Assembly: GCA_035556195.1 (NCBI GenBank)
Contig: DATMFK010000010.1
Span: forward strand, 124,001-188,000
DNA: 64,000 bases
Direction: 5' to 3'
Origin: G016756615 sp035556195
GTDB lineage: Bacteria > Pseudomonadota > Alphaproteobacteria > Rhizobiales > Rhizobiaceae
Below the pieces are notes generated by a model, which did no database searches, was not told the DNA's origin, and worked only from the letters and a program-made list of their open reading frames with translations. A program made the translations under genes and the position numbers. Positions 26,414 through 36,128 of the stretch are shown piece after piece. Numbering within the stretch: the stretch's first letter is position 1; every line of letters starts with the position of its first letter.

Positions 26414-26923
26414 CTATTTCACGTTGTTGATCGCAATGCGCTTGGCGCTGGTGCGCGCTTTCGCGCTCTTGGGCAGCGTCACGACGAGAACACCGTTCCT
26501 GAAGGTCGCGGTGACTTTGTCCTCATCGACTTCCCGGCCAAGGGCCAAACGCCGTTCGAAGCGCCCATAGGTGCGTTCGCTGAACTGGCGTCCCGCGTCT
26601 TCGGTCTCGGACTTCTTTTCCCCTCGGAGTGTCAGGACTCCGTCGTCCAGCAGGACCTCGACGTCCTTCTCCTCGATGCCGGGTATCTCCGCCATGACAC
26701 GGATTTCCTTCTCGTTCTCCGAGACTTCGACGCTTGGCCAATAGCCGTTTCCAAGCGCCCCTCGGCCCAACAGAGAAGGCGTCCCGAAACCGCGGAAGAC
26801 TTCGTCGAACAGACGGTTGACACCGCGATGCAGCCCCAGGAACGGATCCAATTCGTCACTGCGGTAAAGGCTCGGAGCCTGATTGTTGCCCCGGCTCCAG
26901 GGTACCAGGTCACGTACGCTCAT
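26414..26923 (-). CDS. Small heat-shock protein Hsp20, bacterial class B-like
   Basis: 169 residues. The alpha-crystallin domain runs from about 55 to 150: WPSVEVSENEKEIRVMAEIPG at its start and the FRNGVLVVTLPK motif near its end, then a short tail with the IAI anchor motif for oligomer assembly. The longer N-terminal region (LDPFLGLHRGVNRLFDEVF) is typical of the class with cytosolic holdase activity. AAAGGAG lies seven bases before the ATG and a second GAAGGAG lies further upstream. It is 91 bases downstream of the second hsp20 gene on the same strand and probably co-transcribed. Confidence 0.93.
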   Translation of the reverse strand: MSVRDLVPWSRGNNQAPSLYRSDELDPFLGLHRGVNRLFDEVFRGFGTPSLLGRGALGNGYWPSVEVSENEKEIRVMAEIPGIEEKDVEVLLDDGVLTLRGEKKSETEDAGRQFSERTYGRFERRLALGREVDEDKVTATFRNGVLVVTLPKSAKARTSAKRIAINNVK

Positions 26924-27014
26924 CGTGGATCTCCTTTCCGGTTCGTATCTCCTTCTGTTGGAAGCGACGATGTGTCCGCCTGCCCATCACGGGCGGCGGT
27001 CCGAATGCGAGGTG

Positions 27015-27485
27015 TCAGGCCGCTAGGCCGCCTTCGATCTGCTTCGCGGCCGGTTTACTCGCGGTTTCAGCATCGATGGGAATCCGCCGTGGCTTCATCT
27101 CCTCGGGAAGCTCCTTCTTGAGGTCGATGATCAACAGACCGTTTTCCAGCCTGGCGCTCTCGACGAGCACGTGGTCGGCAAGTTCGAAACGCCGGGCGAA
27201 CGATCTCAGCGCCAAGCCGTGGTGAAGATACTGGACGTCGTCGTTTTCCGTCTTCGCACCGTTAATCACCAGCAGGTTTGGCTCGTGCGTGACCGTCAGC
27301 TCGCTTTCGTTGAATCCAGCCACCGCGATCACGATCCGATAGCTGTCCTCGCCGAGCTTGGCGATATCATAGGGTGGCCAGTTGTCGGCATTTGCCGGAA
27401 CGCTGGCGTTTTCGAGCATGTTGAAAATACGATCGAAGCCAACGCTCGACCGATAGAAGGGTGAGAAGTCCAGGTTTGTTCTCAT
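27015..27485 (-). CDS. Small heat-shock protein Hsp20, IbpA-like (class A)
   Basis: 156 residues. It has the class A opening FYRSSVGFDRIFNML, the PPYDIAKLGEDSYRIVIAVAG start of the alpha-crystallin domain, and the NGLLIIDLKKELPEEMKPRRIPI ending. It binds unfolding proteins and hands them to DnaK/ClpB. A strong AAGGAGG sits before the ATG inside a ROSE-like leader, so translation is probably temperature-controlled. The rhizobial pairing of a class A and a class B gene is conserved here. Confidence 0.93.
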   Translation of the reverse strand: MRTNLDFSPFYRSSVGFDRIFNMLENASVPANADNWPPYDIAKLGEDSYRIVIAVAGFNESELTVTHEPNLLVINGAKTENDDVQYLHHGLALRSFARRFELADHVLVESARLENGLLIIDLKKELPEEMKPRRIPIDAETASKPAAKQIEGGLAA

Positions 27486-27570
27486 AGCTACATCCTCCTT
27501 CGAGCAACATAGATACGAGGAAGCGCCAAGAAGCTGGCGCTTCCTGACAGAGCTGGTCCCATCAGGCGGC
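27486..27570 (-). promoter_or_regulatory. ROSE-like RNA thermometer in the hsp20 leader
   Basis: On the minus strand the leader just before the hsp20 ATG reads GTTGCTCGAAGGAGGAT. TTGCT faces the AGGAG ribosome-binding site across a tiny loop, which is the core pattern of ROSE thermometers (a U-U/C-G-C-U anti-ribosome-binding segment). A perfect upstream stem-loop lies at 27518-27545: AGGAAGCGCCA and TGGCGCTTCCT around a six-base loop. Known rhizobial ROSE elements have this layout and melt on heat shock. Assignment is by pattern only. Confidence 0.55.
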
Positions 27571-27709
27571 CAGCGACAAGGACGTGGGTATTCCCTTCCT
27601 TCGCGTCAAGATGTCTGAAGGCCTTGCGTAAAATCCGTCACACGGCCCTGATCGTTGGCAACATGGCCGTAAGTGCCCATCTATTGTCTGACAATCGACG
27701 GAGGAAACG

Positions 27710-27937
27710 ATGGCTATGACACGAGAAGACGTCGTCTCGATTCTCGGCCCCGTTGATGAGGCAACGATCGCGGAAATCATCATGACGGGAGCCTCGGCCG
27801 ACGAGTTGAGAGAAGCCTGGGCCTGGGCTTTCGGGGATGACGCGTTGATGAATGAAGGGCGCCCTCTGCCGGGAACCCGGATTGCCGCCTTGATCGACCT
27901 GATCGAACCTGAAGACGAAGATGCGGGCCCCGCCTGA
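27710..27937 (+). CDS. Conserved small acidic protein of unknown function
   Basis: 75 residues with a strong GGAGGAAACG before the ATG. Sequence features: TREDVVSILGPVDEATIAEI, then SADELREAWAWAFGDDALMNEGRPLPGTRIAALIDLI, and a Glu/Asp-rich tail. It is soluble and mostly helical, with no cysteines. It resembles small conserved rhizobial proteins found among stress genes, but no function is known to me. The stop codon lies inside a terminator hairpin. Confidence 0.75.
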   Translation: MAMTREDVVSILGPVDEATIAEIIMTGASADELREAWAWAFGDDALMNEGRPLPGTRIAALIDLIEPEDEDAGPA

Positions 27938-27949
27938 CCGGCCCGCATC
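27920..27949 (+). terminator. Terminator-like hairpin overlapping the 75-residue gene's stop
   Basis: GATGCGGGCC (27920-27929) and GGCCCGCATC (27940-27949) form a perfect ten-base stem, with the TGA stop (27935-27937) in the loop. The downstream bases are TGTTCATCG, only weakly T-rich. Confidence 0.5.
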
Positions 27950-28033
27950 TGTTCATCGTCGCTGTCCGCTCATGTGCCGTTCGGAGCGCCGGTGTCGCAG
28001 CGCGTCCGGGAGGCATGCCTCCAGAGGCGGCAC

Positions 28034-28378
28034 TCAAGCATCCAGCGGCTGCGGTTCGCCGGCTTCGCTGCAGCTCGAACGTCCGCCGATCTGGGCACCG
28101 ATATCGTCCAGCTGCCGCAACGCGTCCATCACTTCGTCGAACGAGACAGGTGCCGAGAGACCTGGCGGTCTCCTGAGCGCGGGCACCGATTCGACGGCAC
28201 ACGCATCCGAGGCCCAGGACGACAGGATCGCGCGCTTCTCCTGGACATCAAGAGTGCCGTCCCTCAGTACATCTTCAGGACAGCTGAAAAACCGCGCCGG
28301 ATGGATCAGCCGGTCTAGGAAAAGATCAGAGGTTTCAGGGGTGATCGAGGGGATAATCGGCGGGACGGTTCGTTCCAT
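28034..28378 (-). CDS. Conserved hypothetical protein, rhizobial type
   Basis: 114 residues. The block FSCPEDVLRDGTLDVQEKRA, then ILSSWASDACAVESVPALRRPPG and VSFDEVMDALRQLD, is a pattern I recognise from small uncharacterised proteins of rhizobia and relatives (no named function). The ASDACAVES stretch holds its only conserved cysteine among hydrophilic residues. It is probably cytosolic. It is convergent with the 75-residue gene and divergent from groESL. Confidence 0.75.
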   Translation of the reverse strand: MERTVPPIIPSITPETSDLFLDRLIHPARFFSCPEDVLRDGTLDVQEKRAILSSWASDACAVESVPALRRPPGLSAPVSFDEVMDALRQLDDIGAQIGGRSSCSEAGEPQPLDA

Positions 28379-28710
28379 CGATGGTCCTCCGTTCCAATCT
28401 CCATGCGCTTGGGTGGCTCTTGTGGTCGGTGGATCCGGCTAGGCTTCCACCTGCGCCAAATTTTGGCGGAACCCGACGAAAATTCAAGGGCGATTGCCAG
28501 CGTGCAACTCAAAATAGCTCCATGATTTCATCGCGGTAGCACTCCGGGCGACAGAGTGCCAATTTTTTTCGCCAGTCCTCTTGAAAGTCGAAAAATTGCG
28601 AACCAGATCGATTTGCGCCACGATACCGAATGGGTCGCGTGCCGCGTTCCGGTCTTTCCGGATCGGAGCGGAGGAGCCTCTCGAAATCTGTTGTCCAGGA
28701 GGAGAGTGAC
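28379..28710. other. Regulatory gap upstream of groESL
   Basis: This 332-base gap separates the minus-strand small gene from groES. It contains the CIRCE operator (listed separately) and an AT-rich stretch around 28500-28620 that should hold the promoter. No coding feature is supported. Confidence 0.6.
28536..28562 (+). promoter_or_regulatory. CIRCE element (HrcA operator) upstream of groESL
   Basis: GTAGCACTC, nine bases, then GAGTGCCAA. This matches the CIRCE consensus TTAGCACTC-N9-GAGTGCTAA with only two departures, one in each arm. HrcA binds this inverted repeat and represses groESL at normal temperature. The hrcA gene is not in the window. Confidence 0.85.
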
Positions 28711-29025
28711 ATGACGTTCCGCCCATTGCATGACCGAATTCTGGTTCGCCGCATCGAGGCCGAGGAAAAGACGGCAGGCGGCATCATCATACCGGACACC
28801 GCCAAGGAGAAGCCGCAGGAGGGCGAGGTCATCGCCGTCGGCCCTGGCGCACGCGCCGAGAACGGACAGCTCCAGCCGCTCGACGTGAAGGTCGGTGATC
28901 GCATCTTGTTCGGCAAATGGTCCGGCACCGAGATCAAGCTCGATGGCGAGGACCTGCTCATCATGAAGGAAAGCGACGTGATGGGCGTGATCGACACCGA
29001 AGGCTGGGCCAAGCAGGCCGCGTGA
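28711..29025 (+). CDS. groES: Co-chaperonin GroES
   Basis: 104 residues from the ATG at 28711, with AGGAGGAGAG upstream; the frame is open further upstream but without family similarity. It has the FRPLHDRILVRR start, the mobile loop EEKTAGGIIIPDTAKEKPQEG that contacts GroEL, and LLIMKESDVMGVI at the end. The heptameric lid closes the GroEL cavity. It is followed after 46 bases by groEL, and a CIRCE operator lies about 150 bases upstream. Confidence 0.97.
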   Translation: MTFRPLHDRILVRRIEAEEKTAGGIIIPDTAKEKPQEGEVIAVGPGARAENGQLQPLDVKVGDRILFGKWSGTEIKLDGEDLLIMKESDVMGVIDTEGWAKQAA

Positions 29026-29071
29026 CGAACGACCGATCGGAAACGCTGCCATCAGGGAAGGAGCTGGAACC

Positions 29072-30703
<1,632 letters not shown>

Positions 30704-30711
30704 CATCAACG

Positions 30712-30746
30712 ACGACCGTGCCGCGGCCAGGCACGGTCGTTCTCGT
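30712..30746 (+). terminator. Rho-independent-like terminator after groEL
   Basis: ACGACCGTGCC (30712-30722) and GGCACGGTCGT (30730-30740) form a perfect 11-base stem with a seven-base loop, nine bases after the groEL stop codon, followed by TCTCGT. Confidence 0.7.
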
Positions 30747-30831
30747 CGACGGGCAACGCCATGAACGTCATGAGCAAAGGCAATATTGGAACTGCCGCCT
30801 GTGTCGTTTTCCTGCGGCAGGAGGATCGGTG

Positions 30832-31098
30832 ATGATCTCAGGACGCTTGAGAGAGTGCCTGAAAATCCTGAGATGGCGCGAAACAGACCTGGCCGACGCG
30901 TCGGGACACCCGCTTGCCGAAATACGGCTCTGGCTGGACGGGCGCGCCTGTCCGCCGCTCGCCGTCCAGGCTTGGCTGGAGGCCCTGGCCAAGGCGCACG
31001 CGTCGGTGCCCCCGCCCTTCGGCTCGGGGCCCGGAACAGCCGGGCTCGTGATTCAAGATCAGCGCGCAAAGGAGCAACCATTCAGACGCGTCGCGTGA
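30832..31098 (+). CDS. Small helix-turn-helix-like protein
   Basis: 88 residues from the ATG at 30832, which has a strong AGGAGG seven bases upstream. The segment SGRLRECLKILRWRETDLAD, followed by ASGHPLAEIRLWLDGRACPP and VQAWLEALAKAHAS, has the spacing of an XRE-type helix-turn-helix, with LADASG as turn and recognition helix. It could be a small DNA-binding regulator. It stands between groEL and a DUF982 gene, 12 bases before the latter, so the two are probably co-transcribed. Confidence 0.65.
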   Translation: MISGRLRECLKILRWRETDLADASGHPLAEIRLWLDGRACPPLAVQAWLEALAKAHASVPPPFGSGPGTAGLVIQDQRAKEQPFRRVA

Positions 31099-31110
31099 AC
31101 GGAGCAGAAA

Positions 31111-31416
31111 ATGGAGCACGATCGGTTTGAACATCCTGTGACGGTCATTGTCGGACTTGGGGTCCCGGCCAACATCCGCAGCGTGAGGGAGGCCTACGCG
31201 ATGCTCAACGAATGGCCACCTTCCAAGCGGAACGGAGCCCACACGGTAGCGCTCAATGCATGCAGGGCAGCGCTTGCCGGTGAGATCGATGCCGAAACCG
31301 CGCGCGGCGCCTTTGTCGCCTTCGCGCGTCGAGCGGATCTCCTCGCACCCGTGCCGGACGGCGTTGTCATCGGGCAAATGATCGGATCGCAGGCAGGGAT
31401 TGCAGGCCGTGGGTGA
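31111..31416 (+). CDS. DUF982 domain-containing protein
   Basis: 101 residues. It matches the DUF982 pattern: FEHPVTVIVGLGVPANIRSV, REAYAMLNEWPPSKRNGAHT, ALNACRAALAGEIDAETARG and FVAFARRADLLAP. DUF982 proteins are short, numerous in rhizobia and without a proven function. The two conserved cysteine/alanine-rich helices suggest a small compact fold. It lies just after the helix-turn-helix-like gene. Confidence 0.88.
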   Translation: MEHDRFEHPVTVIVGLGVPANIRSVREAYAMLNEWPPSKRNGAHTVALNACRAALAGEIDAETARGAFVAFARRADLLAPVPDGVVIGQMIGSQAGIAGRG

Positions 31417-31474
31417 CCCCCCGCGGCTCATTCCGGGTGTGCTGCTCGCCAAGGCAACGTCTGCCTGACTCCCT

Positions 31475-33631
31475 TCAGCGACCCTTCCAGCCGAGGAGCC
31501 GCATCGCGTTGGCGGTCACCAGCACCGTCGCACCCGTATCGGCGAGTATGGCGGGCCAGAGACCGGTGATGCCCATGACGGTGGTCACCAGGAACACCGC
31601 CTTGAGACCGAGCGCGACGGCGATGTTCTGCCTGATGTTCGCCATCACGGCGCGCGACAGGCGGACCATGCGCGAGACGTCCTCGACGCGCCCGTGAAGA
31701 ATCGCCGCATCCGCCGTCTCGAGCGCCACGTCCGTGCCGCCGCCCATGGCGATGCCGATGTCGGCCGCCGCGAGCGCGGGGGCGTCGTTGATGCCGTCGC
31801 CAACCTTCGCGACCTTGAGGCCCTCATCCTGCATCTCGCCGACGATGCGCTGCTTGTCCTGCGGCAGCAGCCCGGCGCGCGCCTCGATGCCGAGGCCGGC
31901 GGCGATCGCCTCGGCCGTCTTCCGGCTGTCCCCGGTCAGCATCACCGTGCGGATGCCGAGTTCCCCGAGGGCCGCCAGCCCGGCCTTGGCGTCTTCGCGC
32001 GGCTCGTCCCGCATGGCGATGATCCCCGCGACCGCATCGTTGGCCAGCAGGACGGATACGGTCTTTCCCTCGCCGTTCAGATCCTCGACCCGGGAAGCCT
32101 GGTCCGGGGATAGCGACACGCGCTCGGCGGCCGCCCGCGCCGAACCCAGGAACAGCGCCACGCCGCCCACCTTGCCTTCGACGCCCTTGCCCGAAACGGC
32201 CCTCGCGCCGAGCGCCGGAGGGATGGGAGCCTTCTCGGCCTTCGCCTTGTCGAGAACGGCAATGGCCAGCGGATGGCTGGAACCCTGTTCGAGCGCGGCG
32301 GCCATGGACAGGAGCTCGCGCTCGCTCCGACCGTAGGCGACCAAATCCGTGACGGCAGGCTTGCCCCTGGTGAGGGTGCCCGTCTTGTCGAAGGCGACGG
32401 CGTCGATCCGGCCCAGCCCTTCCAGCACCGCGCCACCCTTCATCAGCATGCCCTTGCGCGCGCCGGCCGCCAGGCCCGCCGCTACCGCCGCGGGCGTGGA
32501 GATCACCAGCGCGCAGGGGCAGCCGATCAGCAGGATGGCGAGTCCCTTGTAGATCCACTCGCCCCAGGGCTCCGCGAAGAAAAGCGGCGGAAGGATCGCG
32601 ACGAGCGCCCCGACCACCAGCACCCCCGGCGTATAGTACCGGGAGAAACGGTCGATGAACCTCTCGGTCGGGGCCCTGCTCTCCTGCGCTTCCTCGACCA
32701 GCCGGACCACGCGGGCGATGGTGTTGTCCTCGGCGGTCGCGGTCACGCGGACCCTCAGCAGGCCATCGGTGCTGATCGTACCGGCGAAGACCGTGTCGTT
32801 CCCGGACTTCCGCGTGGGCGTGCTCTCCCCGGTGACCGGCGACTCGTCGATCTCGCTCGACCCCTCGACGATCTCGCCATCCGCCGATATGCGGTCGCCG
32901 GGCCGGACGACGATGATATCGCCGATCCTCAGCGCGGCGGCTTGCACTTCGACCATTCCGCCGCCCATCTCCAGGAGGGCGGTCTTCGGGACGAGATCGG
33001 CAAGACCCTGGATGCTCGCCCGCGCGCGCCCTGCGGCGACGCCTTCGAGCAGCTCGCCGACCAGGAAAAGAAGCACCACCATCGCAGCTTCTTCCGTCGC
33101 GCCAATCAGCACGGCCCCGACGGCCGCGATGGACATCAGCGTCTCGATCGAGAACGGGGTCCCCGCAAGGGCAGCATGGAAGGCGCGACGCGCGATCGGC
33201 ACGAGGCCGACGAGCAGGGCCGCCAGGAACGGCCAATGCCCCGCCTCCGGAACGACCCGGCCGATCGCATAGGCCGCCACAAGGGCACTGCCCGAGGCCA
33301 TGGTGATCCTGGCGCGCCCGGAGCGCCACCATGGCTGGCCCAAGGGAAGCTGTTCGTCATGATGCGAAGGATGGTTGCCATGCCCTTTCGCGGCGGCGCT
33401 GTCGACTCGGTCCCATGGCTCGGCGCCGTAGCCGAGCCGGGCGACCTGGCGCGCGATGGCCCCGCTGCCAAGGCTCTCCGCATGCATGACGGTGAGGCTG
33501 CCATTGGTCACCGAGACCGCCACGTCTTCCACGCCCTCCAGCCGCCGGACGGCCGTGTCGATCTTGCTCGCGCAGGATGCGCAGTCCATCCCGCTGACGC
33601 GGTAGCGGGTCTTTATCGATGTTTGAGCCAT
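31475..33631 (-). CDS. Heavy-metal P-type ATPase, Zn/Cd/Pb exporter (ZntA/CadA-like)
   Basis: 718 residues. The N-terminal metal-binding domain has GMDCASC. Eight membrane spans follow, with the metal-site motif GCPCALVIS in the sixth, the phosphorylation loop DKTGTLT, and the hinge GDGINDAPAL. The CPC pattern with this N-terminus is that of P1B-type pumps for Zn2+, Cd2+ and Pb2+. It exports toxic divalent metal to the periplasm. Upstream lies a MerR-type promoter with a 19-base spacer, as in zntA/cadA genes. Confidence 0.93.
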   Translation of the reverse strand: MAQTSIKTRYRVSGMDCASCASKIDTAVRRLEGVEDVAVSVTNGSLTVMHAESLGSGAIARQVARLGYGAEPWDRVDSAAAKGHGNHPSHHDEQLPLGQPWWRSGRARITMASGSALVAAYAIGRVVPEAGHWPFLAALLVGLVPIARRAFHAALAGTPFSIETLMSIAAVGAVLIGATEEAAMVVLLFLVGELLEGVAAGRARASIQGLADLVPKTALLEMGGGMVEVQAAALRIGDIIVVRPGDRISADGEIVEGSSEIDESPVTGESTPTRKSGNDTVFAGTISTDGLLRVRVTATAEDNTIARVVRLVEEAQESRAPTERFIDRFSRYYTPGVLVVGALVAILPPLFFAEPWGEWIYKGLAILLIGCPCALVISTPAAVAAGLAAGARKGMLMKGGAVLEGLGRIDAVAFDKTGTLTRGKPAVTDLVAYGRSERELLSMAAALEQGSSHPLAIAVLDKAKAEKAPIPPALGARAVSGKGVEGKVGGVALFLGSARAAAERVSLSPDQASRVEDLNGEGKTVSVLLANDAVAGIIAMRDEPREDAKAGLAALGELGIRTVMLTGDSRKTAEAIAAGLGIEARAGLLPQDKQRIVGEMQDEGLKVAKVGDGINDAPALAAADIGIAMGGGTDVALETADAAILHGRVEDVSRMVRLSRAVMANIRQNIAVALGLKAVFLVTTVMGITGLWPAILADTGATVLVTANAMRLLGWKGR

Positions 33632-33663
33632 GATGGGGTCCTTGCGACGAATTCCTGCAGGGC

Positions 33664-33694
33664 AAGCTAATTGCTCTAGCGACTAGAGGTTCAA
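33664..33694 (-). promoter_or_regulatory. MerR-family-type promoter/operator of the metal ATPase
   Basis: On the minus strand: -35 TTGAAC (33689-33694), a 19-base spacer, then -10 TAGCTT (33664-33669). The spacer carries the dyad CTCTAG-TCG-CTAGAG. A long spacer holding a dyad just inside the -35 is the hallmark of CadR/ZntR/PbrR control, in which the activator twists the DNA to align the two hexamers. No merR-type gene is adjacent. Confidence 0.65.
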
Positions 33695-33786
33695 GAGCGA
33701 AAGGCGATTTCCGAAAAAATTCGATCGCCGGTGTCGAAATGGCTTAGGCTCGTTCGTCGTGGCAGCATGGATCGGCAGTCAGAAGG

Positions 33787-34239
33787 ATGAACGATATGCC
33801 TGGAACCGTACGTTTGCACCGCGTTGTCACGACCAGCCCGGAGAAGGTCTATCGCGCATTCCTCGAAGCGGACGGGCTCGCGAAATGGCTGCCGCCCAAC
33901 GGCTTCACCTGCACGGTTCATCATCTGGAACCCAGGGTCGGCGGTACGTTCAGAATGTCGTTCCGCAATTTCACGACGGGCAACAGCCACGCGTTCGGCG
34001 GCGAATATGTCGAGCTCGTTCCGGGCGAACGCCTGCGCTATACGGACAGGTTCGACGATCCGAACCTGCCCGGCGAAATGACGGTGACCGTGAACTTGAA
34101 GAAGGTGTCGGTCGGCACGGAGCTCGACATCACGCAGGAAGGCATTCCGGATCTCATTCCAGTCGAGGCTTGCTATCTCGGCTGGCAGGAGTGTCTGCGA
34201 AACCTGGCAAGACTCGTGGAACCAGAGATCGATCAATGA
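33787..34239 (+). CDS. SRPBCC/AHSA1-like protein
   Basis: 150 residues. It has the START-like fold of the AHSA1 (Activator of Hsp90 ATPase homologue) family: LHRVVTTSPEKVYRAFLEADGLAKWLPP at the start, GGTFRMSFRNF in the middle and CYLGWQECLRNLARLVEPEI in the long last helix. These proteins hold a hydrophobic ligand in a deep cavity; the bacterial members mostly lack a defined role. It is divergent from the metal ATPase gene. Confidence 0.85.
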   Translation: MNDMPGTVRLHRVVTTSPEKVYRAFLEADGLAKWLPPNGFTCTVHHLEPRVGGTFRMSFRNFTTGNSHAFGGEYVELVPGERLRYTDRFDDPNLPGEMTVTVNLKKVSVGTELDITQEGIPDLIPVEACYLGWQECLRNLARLVEPEIDQ

Positions 34240-34760
34240 AGAGCGGACCCGCGAGCGGAAGCGAGGCGATTGTTAGGAATCCGGCTTGGACGTATAGTTG
34301 GTCATTGCTGGCTGGGATCTCACGGGCCAGCAACTGAGAGCACAAGACTCCCGTTTCAAAATTGAACGCGCTCCGACCTGCACTCGGTTCGGGGCGCACG
34401 AGACTGCGTAGCTCTGCCGGAACCTCTTTGCTGATTCCGGCCGGAATTGCCTATCTGCCAAAGCATGTCTCCCCGAAGTGGACACCGGTTCGGGGAGAAA
34501 GACATGCCTCAAATCAAAGTTCTAAAGCGCGGCAGCGAATCCAAGAGATCGCGACGCGCTTTAGCCAGGGCCGTTCCGATGCAGGTCATACAATATCGCC
34601 GCGCCTTCCCCAGCGGCCTTGGGGCCGCCGGTGGCGTGACCTGTTCACGACTCATCCATCCAGTGCCGCCGGAGAGCCAGCTCCGGAGACAGCCACGATC
34701 CGCTTGGAGCGGGGGGTTAGGCGCCGTTCCGTCGCCCTTTCACGGACTGGGAGAACGATC
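34240..34760. other. Long intergenic region with composite palindromic repeats
   Basis: 521 bases without a supported gene. Two neighbouring palindromes at 34462-34564 (listed separately) make up most of the recognisable content. A promoter for the epoxide hydrolase gene should lie to their right, but no clear hexamers were found. Confidence 0.5.
34462..34564. repeat. Composite REP-like intergenic element
   Basis: The first palindrome has arms GCATGTCTCCCCGAA (34463-34477) and TTCGGGGAGAAAGACATGC (34489-34507). The second has arms CTAAAGCGCG (34522-34531) and CGCGCTTTAG (34555-34564). The GCATGTC/GACATGC ends match elements at 24783 and 63911. Such paired palindromes recur between genes in Mesorhizobium-like genomes. 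Confidence 0.65.
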
Positions 34761-35981
34761 ATGTCAACGCAATCTGCCGCAGCCGTCGAAGATGCCGCAA
34801 TCCGCCCCTTCACCGTCAATGTTCCGCAGGAGGCGCTCGACGATCTCAGCCGACGCCTAGCCGCGACGCGCTTGCCCGAACGGGAAACGGTCACCGATTT
34901 CTCGCAGGGCGTTCCGCTCGCCACGATGGAGAAACTCGTGCGCTACTGGGAAAAGGACTACGATTGGCGCAAGGTCGAGGCGAGGATGAATGCCTATCCG
35001 CACTTCATCACCGAGATCGACGGGCTGGACATCCATTTCATTCACGTTCGGTCGAAGCATGAAAATGCCTTGCCGCTCATCGTCACGCATGGATGGCCTG
35101 GCTCGATCATCGAGCAGCTGAAAATCATCGAGCCACTCACCAATCCGACGGCCAATGGCGGCACCGCATCGAACGCGTTCCACGTCGTGATCCCATCGAT
35201 GCCGGGCTACGGCTTTTCGGGCAGGCCGACTAGGGCCGGCTGGGGACCCCAGCGCATCGCACGCGCCTGGAACGTGCTCATGAAGCGCCTCGGCTACACG
35301 CGATATGTCGCCCAAGGCGGCGATTGGGGTGCGATCATCGTCGATACGATGGGGGTACAGGCGCCTCCGGAACTGCTCGGCATTCATTCAAACATGCCGG
35401 GGGTGATCACACCCGAAATCGACAAGGCAGCCGGGGCCGGCGCGCCCGCGCCGTCCGGTCTCTCCGACGAGGAGAAGCATGCCTACGAGCAGTTGAAATT
35501 CGTCTATGCGAAGGGCGTCGGCTACGCCTACCAGATGGGGCTGCGTCCGCAGACGCTTTACGGGATCGCGGATTCTCCCGTCGGCCTGGCAGCCTATCTG
35601 CTCGACCACGACGCGCGCAGTCTGGAGCTCATCGCACGGTCTTTCGACGGGCAAGTCGAAGGCCTGACAAGGGACGATGTCCTCGACAACATCACGCTTA
35701 CCTGGCTCACCAATACCGGGGTCTCCTCCGGGCGTCTCTACTGGGAGCGTCTCGCCGAGGGCAGCGGGTTCGGCTTCTTCAATGTCAAAGGCGTCACGAT
35801 CCCGGTTGCCGTGAGCGCCTTTCCCGACGACCTCTACCAGGCGCCGCGCAGCTGGGCCGAGCGGGCGTATCCCAAGCTGATCTACTACAACAAGCCCGAC
35901 AAGGGCGGGCACTTCGCGGCCTGGGAACAGCCGGACCTGCTCGTCTACGACATCCGCGAGGGGCTCCGTTCACTGCGTTGA
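34761..35981 (+). CDS. Epoxide hydrolase, EHN-type alpha/beta hydrolase
   Basis: 406 residues from the ATG at 34761; the upstream open frame lies in a repeat and is not coding. The N-terminal EHN lid domain (IRPFTVNVPQEALDDLSRRL) precedes an alpha/beta-hydrolase core with oxyanion motif HGWPGS, nucleophile Asp in QGGDWGA, the lid region with catalytic tyrosines, and the catalytic His in KGGHFAAWE. It opens epoxides to vicinal diols by way of an ester intermediate, in the cytosol. Similar proteins detoxify or degrade xenobiotic and lipid epoxides, and some members have other esterase roles. Confidence 0.9.
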   Translation: MSTQSAAAVEDAAIRPFTVNVPQEALDDLSRRLAATRLPERETVTDFSQGVPLATMEKLVRYWEKDYDWRKVEARMNAYPHFITEIDGLDIHFIHVRSKHENALPLIVTHGWPGSIIEQLKIIEPLTNPTANGGTASNAFHVVIPSMPGYGFSGRPTRAGWGPQRIARAWNVLMKRLGYTRYVAQGGDWGAIIVDTMGVQAPPELLGIHSNMPGVITPEIDKAAGAGAPAPSGLSDEEKHAYEQLKFVYAKGVGYAYQMGLRPQTLYGIADSPVGLAAYLLDHDARSLELIARSFDGQVEGLTRDDVLDNITLTWLTNTGVSSGRLYWERLAEGSGFGFFNVKGVTIPVAVSAFPDDLYQAPRSWAERAYPKLIYYNKPDKGGHFAAWEQPDLLVYDIREGLRSLR

Positions 35982-35988
35982 GAGTGCT

Positions 35989-36016
35989 CGGACGGCGCCA
36001 CAGTGGCGCCGTCCGG
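35989..36016 (+). terminator. Strong hairpin after the epoxide hydrolase gene
   Basis: CGGACGGCGCCAC and GTGGCGCCGTCCG form a near-complete 13-base inverted repeat, eight bases after the stop codon. No T-run follows, so it is a hairpin terminator without a clear U-tract. Confidence 0.55.
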
Positions 36017-36128
36017 ATCGATGCCGGCAAGTTGCGACATTGACCGCCCTTGCTTTGCTGCCGCCGCGATGGTTTAGCGGCGGCTCGTTCCGTCGACGTC
36101 GGCGGAACCCGCAACGCATCGGAAAGTC

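Noticed and set aside
28580..28615. A heat-shock sigma (RpoH) promoter CTTGAAA...CCAGAT before groES
   Set aside because: The -35 part fits but the -10 part and spacing (19 bases) are poor, so it was not listed as a feature.
34362..34760. An N-terminal extension of the epoxide hydrolase by 133 residues
   Set aside because: The upstream part lies in a palindromic repeat and has no family similarity; the EHN domain begins just after the ATG at 34761.
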